14,123 bases of DNA, from NCBI GenBank assembly GCA_902767385.1, contig CACXHA010000032.1:1-14123 (forward strand), in the 5' to 3' direction. Within the stretch, counting starts at the first letter, position 1. Each line of letters opens with the position of its first letter. The notes under the pieces are model-generated. The model was not told the DNA's origin, ran no database searches, and saw only the letters and a list, made by a program, of their open reading frames with translations. This document shows, piece by piece, positions 1 through 6,728 of this stretch. The DNA comes from an uncultured Elusimicrobium sp. Lineage in GTDB: Bacteria; Elusimicrobiota; Elusimicrobia; Elusimicrobiales; Elusimicrobiaceae. The translations under genes were made by a program, and so were the position numbers.

Positions 1-1
1 A

Positions 2-3000
2 ACGTGGAACGCAGGTACAGCTAACGAGAACGTAATTAGCGGTTCTGGTCAATTAGACATTACTAATGGTAATATTGTCAATAGTGCTTCTATTAAACAA
101 AATAAGATTAAAATCGCTGGCGGTTCTTTAACTAGCGACGCTGACTTATTGGCTTCTACCAATGGTATTACCAACAATGTAGCGGACGGCTTAACCCTAA
201 CGGGTGGCACAAACTCCAACGTTATTGACGGTGCGGGTTCCATGGCCATTGCCGGTGATGTAACGAACCAAGCCGCAATTGGGCAAGATTCTATTACCGT
301 CAGCAACGGCACGTTAACTACGGATGCCGGTTTGTTAACAATCGCTAACGGTATTACTAACAATGACGGATTGTCGTTTACCGGTGGTCAAAACGATAAT
401 GCAGTTTCCGGTACGGGGACCACGTTTATTGACGGAACGGTAACCAACGCGGCCGATATTTCCACCGATATCCAAGTCAATGCAACCGGTAATTTGAGCA
501 CATTGACTGACATCGCATCTACGGTAGAAAACCGCAATATTGTACAACTGGTGGATGCGGATATCACCAACACGGGCCGCATTAAAGGCAGTGGTACTAT
601 CAACATTTTGGGCGATACTACTAACGGTGGCAAAATTGAAGGAACTGAATTAAACATTGCGGCGGGTAGCAGTTTGCTTACCAGCAGTGATGATGTAACC
701 GCTTTGGTTACCAACGATGGCGCTTTAACATGGGATGATGGTAGTTCCAATAATAATGTAATCAAAGGTAGCGGTTCTTTAGATATTGCCGGTGGAGACA
801 TTGTCAATAATGCCGCTATTACTCAAGGTAGTATCAGCATTACCAGCGGTAGTTTAACCTCTAATGCCGACTTGCTTGCTTCTGCTGCAGGCATTACTAA
901 CGACGTAGCCAACGGGTTGACCTTGAACGGCGGTACAAACACTAACGCCATTAGCGGTACGGGTGCTTTGACCACACAAGGCGAAGTAACCAACCAAGCT
1001 GCTATTGACCAAACCACTCTTATCAATGATGGCACTTTGCTCAACGCAGGAACCATCAAAGCCAATGTAACTAACAACGGTAATTTGGCCAGTGATGCGG
1101 ACGATATTGAAGGGAATATCACCAACGAAGGTACGTATGCAATTACAGATGGTGATAACACCAACAATATTACCGGTGAGGGTGATTTACAGATCCTTGG
1201 CAAAACTGCTAACAATGCAACCATTCACCAAGATACTATTACCATTAACACGGGTGCTACATTGGTAGCCGCAAATATGGGTGATATTACGACCTCTACG
1301 AAGATTGATAACGCCGGTGTTTTTGAAATGCAAGGCGGTACCAACGGCAACGTGATTGAGGGCGACTTTGGTGCATTAAAAGTAACTGGAGCAGTAACCA
1401 ATACCTCTGGGGTAAGCATCACGCAAGATAATTTGGATATTGCCACGTTGGGTAGTTTGACGGCGGATGCGGATGACTTGAAAACCGTGAACGGTATTAC
1501 CAACGCGGGCGCTTTAACTTTAGGGAACGGTACCACCGCTAATGCGATTAGCGGAAGCGGTACATTAACGATTGCTTCCGGTGCGGATGTGACCAACACA
1601 GGAAACATTGACCAAAAGTCCTTAACCAATAACGGGACCTTTACTTCTAAGGCCGACCTATTGGCCTTTGCCAACGGTATTGCTAACAGTAGTACGTTGA
1701 ATTTAACTGGTGGTACGAACAACAATGTGATTACGGACAATACGGGTACTACCAACTTTACGGGTGATGTTATTAACAATGGTGCCATTACTCAAGCCAC
1801 TGTTACTAATGATACCGGTGTATTAACCAATAATGCTGCTATTAACGCCGCCTTTGCCAACAACGGCGGAACGGTCAATAACGAAGCAGTCATTAAGGGT
1901 GCCATTACCAATACCGGCACGATTAACTCTACCGCAGATAACTTGGACGGTACCGTAACAAACGACGGGACGTTGAACGTTGCCGGCGGTGTAGTAAAAG
2001 GTGACATCACTACCACGGTGACGGACAGTACCATGAACATTACCGATAACTTGATCAACGATTATAGCATTGAACAAGCTACGGTGTATAACACTGCTCA
2101 CTTCACCAACAGAGGTGCGATTACGGCTGACCTTGACAACGCAGGGATGATTGATAATACGGCTGCTATTGAGGGTAATATTACCAACCACAACAACGGT
2201 ACGATTGACTCTTCCGCTGACTATTTGCAAGGGCCTATTGCCAACGATGGTACGCTCAACATCCTCGGCGGAACGATGCAAAATGTTGTTACGGGTTCCG
2301 GCGAAATGAACATCTTGGCGGAGTTGACGAATGCACAAACCATTACGCAAGGGACTGTAACCAACGATGCGGTCTTAACTAATAGTGCTGCTATTACCGC
2401 AACTACCATTACCAATAACGGTACGATTAAGGGTAAAGCGGCTGATTTAATAGCCTCTGACGGTATCGTAAATGACGGAACTTTAGAATTTAAAGAGGCC
2501 TCTACGGGCGCTAGCGATATTTCCGGTACAGGAAAAGTCAACGTAATTGCAGACACCACTTTGACGGGTTCTAACTCGTATACCGGTGGTACGTTAATTG
2601 GCGGTGCTTCTTTAACCGTGGCCGGACAAAACAACCTAAGCACGTCCGACGTATTGTTTGCCGACAACAGTTTGTTACACGTAACTGCTGCTGATACGTT
2701 AAGCAACAATATGTCCGGTAAGGAAACCACGAATCATGTGCGTGTTCAAAACGACGCTGCTTTAACCTTAAACGGTACGATTGGCTCCGCGGCTGATTTC
2801 CGTAAATCAGGTGCCGGAACTATGACCTTGGCTATGGCTTCCAACAACTACACAGGAAGTACCTATGTAGATGAAGGAACCTTAGTAGGAAATACGCAAA
2901 ATATCAAAAATACTGTCAAAGGTGCTGCTGATACAACGGTTGAATTTACCGATACTACCGATGCGGCACTGAACGAAATTGACACCCTGGGCAATTTTGT

Positions 3001-4642
3001 CCAAAGTGGCAGTGCTGTTTTGAACGTATCCGATAATGCCTTTAGTGCGAAACAAGCGGATATTAACGCCGGTACTTTTGCTGCTAATCGTGATGTAACG
3101 GTTACTACTGCGTTAAACGTGAACGACGGTGCCACCTTGCGCGGTAACGGAAATATTTTCGGTACAGTAAATGTAAATAACGGCGGAACCATTGCCCCCG
3201 GCAATAGTATTGACACGTTGACAATTACGGGGGATGTAAACTTCGCTTCCGGTAGCACAACGGCTATTGAAATTAATGAAACTCCTGCAAGTGATAAATT
3301 GGTCATTACAGGGAATGCCAATATCGCTAGCGGAGCTAATTTAGCAGTATCCAATGAAAACGGAAGATACTTTGAATGGAAGTCGTTTGAAATCGTCGAT
3401 GCCGGTAACGTGGCGGGCGAATTTACGTACGACGGTACTATTACCGATTACGATGCCAGCCGTATTAACGTAGAAGTAGATTACAGTGACCCGACCAAAG
3501 TGGTCTTACTGGCTAAACGTAAAGCCACCACTCATACCGAAACGGCGGGCTTATCGCGTAACCAAAGCGAAGTAGCTCGTGCGATAGATGCTGTTTCTAC
3601 CGGTTATGAAGGTGATATTACCAATGCCTTGTTGCAATATGAACAATTGGGTGGCTTAAATCCGCAAGGAGTTACACCTATTAACGCGGCATCTACGTTG
3701 CAATCGGCCCTAGATGATACGGACGGCGTATTGTATGCCAATAGTGCGTTGACTCCGTTGTTTAATGCTAAGACGGCTCATGTATATGACCGTATTGCTA
3801 AACGTAATCCCTCGGCCGGCAAATGCTCTACCTGCCATGACAACGTATGGGCAGAGTACTATAGCCAGTACGATAAGGTATACTCAGATGCTAATTCACC
3901 GCGTTTCACCAACAATATGACGGGTGTATTAGTAGGGTATGATCGTTCTTCCGATGAGGCACTTTTAGGTGTGTACGGAGGAGCCGGTAAGAGCGATTTG
4001 CGCCAACAAAACGATACGATGGATATTGACGACGTGTCCCTGGGTATTTACGGTGGATACAGACCGGGCAATTGGGTTTTCAAAGGAACCTTGTTCGGGG
4101 GTTATCAAACCTATCACGGTAAACGTAGCATTAATTTTATGGCGCGTAATGCAGAAGGCAAATATCACGGTTTGAATATGGCCTTAGACTTGGAAGGCGG
4201 TTATGATATCGCTGTCTATGATTGGCTCAACCTTAAACCTTTTGCCGGAATCTTGGGCAACTACACACACTTAAAATCCTTCACGGAAACAGGAGCAGGT
4301 GCCCTTAACTTACATGTAGAAAGCAAGAACCAGTTCAACACACAAGCCCGCTTAGGGGTGCAGTTGGAAGGTAAAATCGGTAAGAGATTCAACTGGTATG
4401 GTTCCGCCGCTGTTAAACAGTTCATCGGCGGTGATTATGCCAAACTGCATATGTCTTTGGACTTGCCCGGAACACGCATGGAAATTATCAGTGCTGAACT
4501 GGGTCGTACCTACTTTAGCGGTCAAGTGGGCGTAAGCTATGCGCTTACCAATCATTGGACTGTCTTCGGTAATTTAGATACCGGTGTGAACAATAAATCC
4601 ACGAATTGCTACGGTAACGTAGGTTTAGCATATACGTGGTAG
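2..4642 (+). CDS. Autotransporter (type Va secretion), beta-helix passenger plus C-terminal barrel; 5' end missing
   Basis: The reading frame is open from base 2 to the TAG at 4640-4642, giving 1546 visible residues; signal peptide and true start lie upstream of the window. In-window TTG/ATG codons are not the real start. Order of parts: (i) residues about 42-860, degenerate 60-75-residue Asn/Thr/Gly-rich repeats of beta-helix type; (ii) about 850-970, two segments like the autotransporter-associated beta-strand repeat (one contains GAGTMTLAMASNNYTG); (iii) about 1040-1110, a stretch with NNGGTIAPGNSIDTLTITGD, typical of the end of autotransporter passengers; (iv) about 1180-1275, a linker; (v) about 1283-1546, a beta-barrel with alternating aromatic strands that ends in a terminal Trp, as outer-membrane barrels do. 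By family knowledge the passenger is exported through the barrel to the cell surface, probably as adhesin or surface coat; its ligand is unknown. Odd points: a CSTCH motif (C1275, C1278, H1279) just before the barrel and a further Cys at 1536. Confidence 0.93.
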   Translation, partial: TWNAGTANENVISGSGQLDITNGNIVNSASIKQNKIKIAGGSLTSDADLLASTNGITNNVADGLTLTGGTNSNVIDGAGSMAIAGDVTNQAAIGQDSITVSNGTLTTDAGLLTIANGITNNDGLSFTGGQNDNAVSGTGTTFIDGTVTNAADISTDIQVNATGNLSTLTDIASTVENRNIVQLVDADITNTGRIKGSGTINILGDTTNGGKIEGTELNIAAGSSLLTSSDDVTALVTNDGALTWDDGSSNNNVIKGSGSLDIAGGDIVNNAAITQGSISITSGSLTSNADLLASAAGITNDVANGLTLNGGTNTNAISGTGALTTQGEVTNQAAIDQTTLINDGTLLNAGTIKANVTNNGNLASDADDIEGNITNEGTYAITDGDNTNNITGEGDLQILGKTANNATIHQDTITINTGATLVAANMGDITTSTKIDNAGVFEMQGGTNGNVIEGDFGALKVTGAVTNTSGVSITQDNLDIATLGSLTADADDLKTVNGITNAGALTLGNGTTANAISGSGTLTIASGADVTNTGNIDQKSLTNNGTFTSKADLLAFANGIANSSTLNLTGGTNNNVITDNTGTTNFTGDVINNGAITQATVTNDTGVLTNNAAINAAFANNGGTVNNEAVIKGAITNTGTINSTADNLDGTVTNDGTLNVAGGVVKGDITTTVTDSTMNITDNLINDYSIEQATVYNTAHFTNRGAITADLDNAGMIDNTAAIEGNITNHNNGTIDSSADYLQGPIANDGTLNILGGTMQNVVTGSGEMNILAELTNAQTITQGTVTNDAVLTNSAAITATTITNNGTIKGKAADLIASDGIVNDGTLEFKEASTGASDISGTGKVNVIADTTLTGSNSYTGGTLIGGASLTVAGQNNLSTSDVLFADNSLLHVTAADTLSNNMSGKETTNHVRVQNDAALTLNGTIGSAADFRKSGAGTMTLAMASNNYTGSTYVDEGTLVGNTQNIKNTVKGAADTTVEFTDTTDAALNEIDTLGNFVQSGSAVLNVSDNAFSAKQADINAGTFAANRDVTVTTALNVNDGATLRGNGNIFGTVNVNNGGTIAPGNSIDTLTITGDVNFASGSTTAIEINETPASDKLVITGNANIASGANLAVSNENGRYFEWKSFEIVDAGNVAGEFTYDGTITDYDASRINVEVDYSDPTKVVLLAKRKATTHTETAGLSRNQSEVARAIDAVSTGYEGDITNALLQYEQLGGLNPQGVTPINAASTLQSALDDTDGVLYANSALTPLFNAKTAHVYDRIAKRNPSAGKCSTCHDNVWAEYYSQYDKVYSDANSPRFTNNMTGVLVGYDRSSDEALLGVYGGAGKSDLRQQNDTMDIDDVSLGIYGGYRPGNWVFKGTLFGGYQTYHGKRSINFMARNAEGKYHGLNMALDLEGGYDIAVYDWLNLKPFAGILGNYTHLKSFTETGAGALNLHVESKNQFNTQARLGVQLEGKIGKRFNWYGSAAVKQFIGGDYAKLHMSLDLPGTRMEIISAELGRTYFSGQVGVSYALTNHWTVFGNLDTGVNNKSTNCYGNVGLAYTW
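125..2575 (+). repeat. Tandem degenerate passenger repeats (about 12 units)
   Basis: At protein level the passenger is built from roughly twelve units, most 60-75 residues and some longer by an extra rung. A unit typically opens with S/T-L-T-S-x-A-D-x-L, then an NGITN-like rung, then LTLTGGTNxNxISGxGTL, then a xVTNxAxIxQ rung. First clear unit starts at 125 (SLTSDADLL); others start near residues with SLTSNADLL, SLTADADDL, TFTSKADLL, TINSTADNL, TIDSSADYL and TIKGKAADL (last starts at 2423). The regular spacing of hydrophobic and Asn/Gly positions fits about three beta-helix rungs per unit. Units are diverged at DNA level, so this is an old expansion and not a recent slippage array. Confidence 0.8.
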
Positions 4643-4654
4643 GGTAGGAGAAAA

Positions 4655-5131
4655 ATGAAAAAAATTCTAGCATTATTGGGTTCCGTCTTGGTGGCAGGTT
4701 GTTTTATCTGCCACAAGACACAGCCGCAAAAGAAACCTGAGATTCGGCAAGTTGTGGAACAACGTGCTCCGGTGTCGGAAGAAAAGGTTATTACTCGTCA
4801 TTCTGTTGTAGAAGCCGCGAATTTCTATTTTAATAGTAGTGAAATTCGCTCTGATATGAATAAAATGAACGAGTTGGAAAAAGATATCAAAGCCAATCCC
4901 GATGCCATTATTTTGGTAGAAGGGCATACGGATAATATCGGTACGGAAGAATATAACAAAGAACTTTCCTTGGACCGTGCCAAAGCCGTAGCCGCTGTGT
5001 TGGCTAAACAAGGATATCCCAACCAAATTCGGGTTTATGGAGCCGGGAGTTCTAATCCCATTGCTTCTAACGAGACTGCAGCGGGTCGTGCGCAAAATCG
5101 CCGCGTGGATGTAGTCTTAGTACGCGAATAA
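4655..5131 (+). CDS. OmpA/Pal-family peptidoglycan-binding lipoprotein
   Basis: 158 residues. The start is fixed by an AGGAG at 4646-4650, four bases before the ATG. Residues 1-16 form a lipoprotein signal peptide (MKK, hydrophobic core, lipobox LVAGC with Cys16 as the lipidated residue); Phe at +2 does not suggest inner-membrane retention, so the mature protein should sit in the outer membrane. Residues 17-50 are a charged linker. Residues about 52-157 are an OmpA-C domain: VEGHTDNIG, then NKELSLDRAKAV, then NRRVDVV near the end. D93 and R108 have the 15-residue spacing of the Asp/Arg pair that binds diaminopimelate in OmpA homologues. By family it tethers the outer membrane to peptidoglycan. 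It lies 12 nt after the autotransporter stop, so the two are very likely co-transcribed. No tolB or other tol gene is visible, so I do not call it Pal itself. Cys16 also opens a CFICH (CxxCH) motif. Confidence 0.93.
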   Translation: MKKILALLGSVLVAGCFICHKTQPQKKPEIRQVVEQRAPVSEEKVITRHSVVEAANFYFNSSEIRSDMNKMNELEKDIKANPDAIILVEGHTDNIGTEEYNKELSLDRAKAVAAVLAKQGYPNQIRVYGAGSSNPIASNETAAGRAQNRRVDVVLVRE

Positions 5132-5146
5132 CTTAGAGTTGTGATT

Positions 5147-5182
5147 AAAAGGGCCCTTTGAGTATTCCTCAAGGGGCCTTTT
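5147..5182 (+). terminator. Rho-independent terminator after the autotransporter operon
   Basis: Inverted repeat: AAAAGGGCCCTTTGAG pairs with CTCAAGGGGCCTTTT around a 5-nt loop, with one bulged G and one G-U wobble. It starts 15 nt after the lipoprotein stop and ends in a short T-run. The A-run at the left foot means it could also stop minus-strand transcripts coming from the tRNA side. Confidence 0.85.
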
Positions 5183-5216
5183 GCATTTAAACCGTTGTTA
5201 GATGACAGATTACATT

Positions 5217-5237
5217 AAAAAACGTCCCGTACGAGAT
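5217..5237. repeat. Direct repeat copy 1: duplicate of the tRNA-Glu 3' end (att-like)
   Basis: Twenty-one bases are identical to 5378-5398: six A followed by CGTCCCGTACGAGAT. The match stops at C here against T in the tRNA copy, and at T against G on the other side. Read on the tRNA strand it holds the 3' half of the T-arm, the 3' acceptor strand, the discriminator G and the T6 run just beyond the tRNA. This is what an attachment-site duplication at a tRNA gene looks like; a decayed tandem tRNA copy is the alternative. No integrase gene lies between the copies. Confidence 0.75.
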
Positions 5238-5264
5238 CACGCAAGTAAAGAGAGATTTTTCAAA

Positions 5265-5373
5265 CTAATTTTGCACAGTTCTAGGCGCGAATGAGAGAGG
5301 TATACTGGCGGCACGCGCGCGTTAGCGCGGAGGTATCCGACCGATTGAGCAACAACGAAATGTACAAAATTAG
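5265..5373. repeat. Inverted-repeat (MITE/REP-like) element, 109 bp
   Basis: Ends CTAATTTTGCACA (5265-5277) and TGTACAAAATTAG (5361-5373) are complementary at 12 of 13 positions. The centre holds a GC-rich hairpin, CGCGC-gtta-GCGCG (5316-5329). The interior differs in composition from the AT-rich flanks and has no credible coding potential. It lies wholly between the two 21-bp tRNA-derived direct repeats. A non-autonomous mobile repeat or a transcribed hairpin are both possible; whether it recurs in the genome cannot be seen here. Confidence 0.55.
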
Positions 5374-5377
5374 GCAG

Positions 5378-5398
5378 AAAAAACGTCCCGTACGAGAT
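5378..5398. repeat. Direct repeat copy 2: overlaps the tRNA-Glu 3' end
   Basis: Exact match to 5217-5237. Positions 5384-5398 are the last 15 nt of the tRNA (minus strand) and 5378-5383 the T6 run directly after it. The tRNA remains complete, as expected when an integrating element restores the 3' end of its target tRNA gene. Confidence 0.75.
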
Positions 5399-5457
5399 TC
5401 GAACTCGTGATCTCCGCCTTGAGAGGGCGGCGTCCTGGACCACTAGACGAACGGGAC
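5384..5457 (-). tRNA. trnE: tRNA-Glu (anticodon CTC)
   Basis: Read on the minus strand: acceptor GTCCCGT pairs with ACGGGAC; D-arm follows; anticodon stem CCGCC/GGCGG closes the loop CTCTCAA with CTC at positions 34-36; variable region AGATC; T-arm ACGAG/CTCGT with loop TTCGAAT. Total 74 nt including discriminator G73, as usual for tRNA-Glu. CCA is not encoded; a T6 run follows the discriminator directly. The CTC isoacceptor reads GAG codons; the TTC isoacceptor must be elsewhere. Its 3' end is duplicated at 5217-5237. Confidence 0.96.
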
Positions 5458-5466
5458 ATCATCCAT

Positions 5467-5472
5467 ATTCTA
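5467..5472 (-). promoter_or_regulatory. Likely -10 box of the tRNA-Glu promoter
   Basis: Minus strand TAGAAT, ending 9 nt before the tRNA 5' end. About 17 nt further upstream only a poor -35 match (TTTAAT) is present. The spacing suggests transcription begins at or just before the mature tRNA. Confidence 0.4.
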
Positions 5473-5500
5473 GCAAATTTTTCTTCCTAATTAAACGGCT

Positions 5501-5528
5501 TTGACGGCGACGCCATAAATGCTAAAAT
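5501..5528 (+). promoter_or_regulatory. Sigma70-type promoter for the ychF operon
   Basis: TTGACG at 5501-5506 and TAAAAT at 5523-5528, separated by 16 bp. Predicted start near 5535 would leave a leader of about 120 nt before ychF. The tRNA promoter points the other way about 30 bp to the left, so the two are divergent. Confidence 0.6.
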
Positions 5529-5546
5529 ATAAAAAGTAAGGTTGAG

Positions 5547-5624
5547 ATCCTGAATCTGTTTCATTAGACCCTGAATTACAATCTTTCAGGGCGCGGCTCA
5601 AAGGTAATAGCCGCGGTTCAGGAT
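5547..5624 (+). promoter_or_regulatory. Structured leader or REP-like element upstream of ychF (outer stem plus two hairpins)
   Basis: Three nested perfect stems: outer ATCCTGAA (5547-5554) with TTCAGGAT (5617-5624); inner hairpin CCCTGAA (5569-5575) with TTCAGGG (5585-5591); inner hairpin CGCGGCT (5592-5598) with AGCCGCG (5609-5615). Together they form a three-way-junction shape within the likely 5' untranslated region; the ribosome-binding site (5642-5646) is about 18 nt beyond it. It does not match a riboswitch class I recognise. The outer arms resemble dispersed palindromic repeats with ATCCTGAA/TTCAGGAT ends found in various bacteria, so an inserted repeat is the main alternative to a regulatory RNA. 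Confidence 0.5.
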
Positions 5625-5654
5625 GACACTTTTATTGTTTTAGGAGTACTCACT

Positions 5655-6728
5655 ATGGAAATTGGTATTGTAGGCCTGCCTAACGTAGGCAAATCCACCC
5701 TTTTTAATGCATTAACTTGTGCCGGAGCAGAGGCCAGCAACTATCCCTTTTGTACCATTGAGCCCAATGTGGGTATTGTGGCCATCCCGGATAAACGTTT
5801 AGATAAACTCTTTGAAATGTTCAAACCGCCCAAGAAAACCGCTGCGTTTATTAAATTTGTGGATATTGCCGGGATTGTAAAGGGGGCAAGCCAAGGGGAA
5901 GGACTAGGCAACAAATTTTTAGCCAATATCCGCGAAGTAGACGCCATTATCCACGTGGTGCGTCTGTTTGAGGACGAAAACGTAACGCATGTGATGAACT
6001 CGGTAGACCCGTTGCGCGATATTGAGGTTATCAATACAGAGCTTATGCTGGCGGACCTAGAAAGCGCTACTAAAATTTGCGAGCGCTTGGCATCTAACGC
6101 CAAATCGGGCAAAAAAGATGCTGTAGCCGCTTGGGAGCGCATGAAAGAGATTAAGGCCGCCTTAGAAAACGGCAAGCCGGTGTCTTCCTTGGGTTTGGAA
6201 CCCGAAGAACTTAAGGAATACCAGTTTTTAACATCTAAACCCGTACTTTACGTGGGCAATAATAGCGAAAAACGCAATGAACAAAACGCCGCTAAAGTAG
6301 CCGCGTATGCCAAAGAAAACGGAGCCGGATTTGTGGAACTTTCCGTTAAGTTCGAGGCCGATATTGCCGAGTTTAGCGAAGAAGAAAAGAAGGCCTTTTT
6401 GGCCGAAACCGGTAACGAATATACCGGCCTTGAAAAAGTAGTGCGCGAAGGCATGAAACTCTTAAACCTGTGCACCTACTTTACCGCGGGGCCCGAAGTG
6501 GAAGTGCGCAGTTGGCTCATCCCGGTGGGGTGCACGGCTCCGCAAGCTGCCGGCAAAATTCATAGTGATTTTGAAAAAGGTTTTATCCGCGCCGACGTCT
6601 ATACATATGATGATTTGGAAAAATTCGGCAGCGAAAAAGCCTTGCGGGAGCATGGTTTAATCCGCAGCGAAGGCAAAGATTATATTGTTAAGGACGGCGA
6701 CGTTTGCCTGTTTAAAATCAATGCCTAA
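5655..6728 (+). CDS. ychF: YchF/OLA1-family ribosome-associated P-loop NTPase
   Basis: 357 residues, near the usual 360-365. The start is set by AGGAG at 5642-5646, eight bases before ATG, and by the family N-terminus MEIGIVGLPNVGKSTLFNAL. Walker A GLPNVGKS is at 7-14; the G2 region NYPFCTIEPN at 29-38; G3 FVDIAGIVKGAS at 68-79; the G4 site reads NNSE (202-205), the NxxE variant that gives this family ATP over GTP preference. A helical insertion follows G3 and a TGS domain spans about 273-355 (LCTYFTAGPEVEVRSW through GKDYIVKDGDV). Known role of the family: conserved cytosolic ATPase that binds ribosomes and modulates translation and stress responses. First gene of a three-gene operon; its last 8 bp overlap the methyltransferase start. 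The preceding leader is unusually structured. Confidence 0.97.
   Translation: MEIGIVGLPNVGKSTLFNALTCAGAEASNYPFCTIEPNVGIVAIPDKRLDKLFEMFKPPKKTAAFIKFVDIAGIVKGASQGEGLGNKFLANIREVDAIIHVVRLFEDENVTHVMNSVDPLRDIEVINTELMLADLESATKICERLASNAKSGKKDAVAAWERMKEIKAALENGKPVSSLGLEPEELKEYQFLTSKPVLYVGNNSEKRNEQNAAKVAAYAKENGAGFVELSVKFEADIAEFSEEEKKAFLAETGNEYTGLEKVVREGMKLLNLCTYFTAGPEVEVRSWLIPVGCTAPQAAGKIHSDFEKGFIRADVYTYDDLEKFGSEKALREHGLIRSEGKDYIVKDGDVCLFKINA

Noticed and set aside
125..2575. Passenger repeats as a CRISPR or DNA satellite array
   Set aside because: The repeats are conserved at protein level in one long reading frame and are diverged at DNA level, with no fixed repeat-spacer pattern.
49..3354. Long minus-strand open frames opposite the autotransporter passenger (up to 187 codons)
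   Set aside because: They arise from the repetitive Asn/Thr/Gly codons of the plus-strand gene (reverse complements give Val/Leu/Pro-rich text), have no ribosome-binding sites and no family resemblance.
5237..5443. Minus-strand 68-codon open frame across the tRNA and hairpin element
   Set aside because: It runs through the tRNA-Glu gene and the inverted-repeat element, so it is a by-product of structured RNA sequence.
6685..6720. Upstream TTG start for the RNA methyltransferase
   Set aside because: It adds 12 residues inside ychF with no family match; ATG 6721 places the first cluster Cys near the N-terminus and gives a normal operon overlap.
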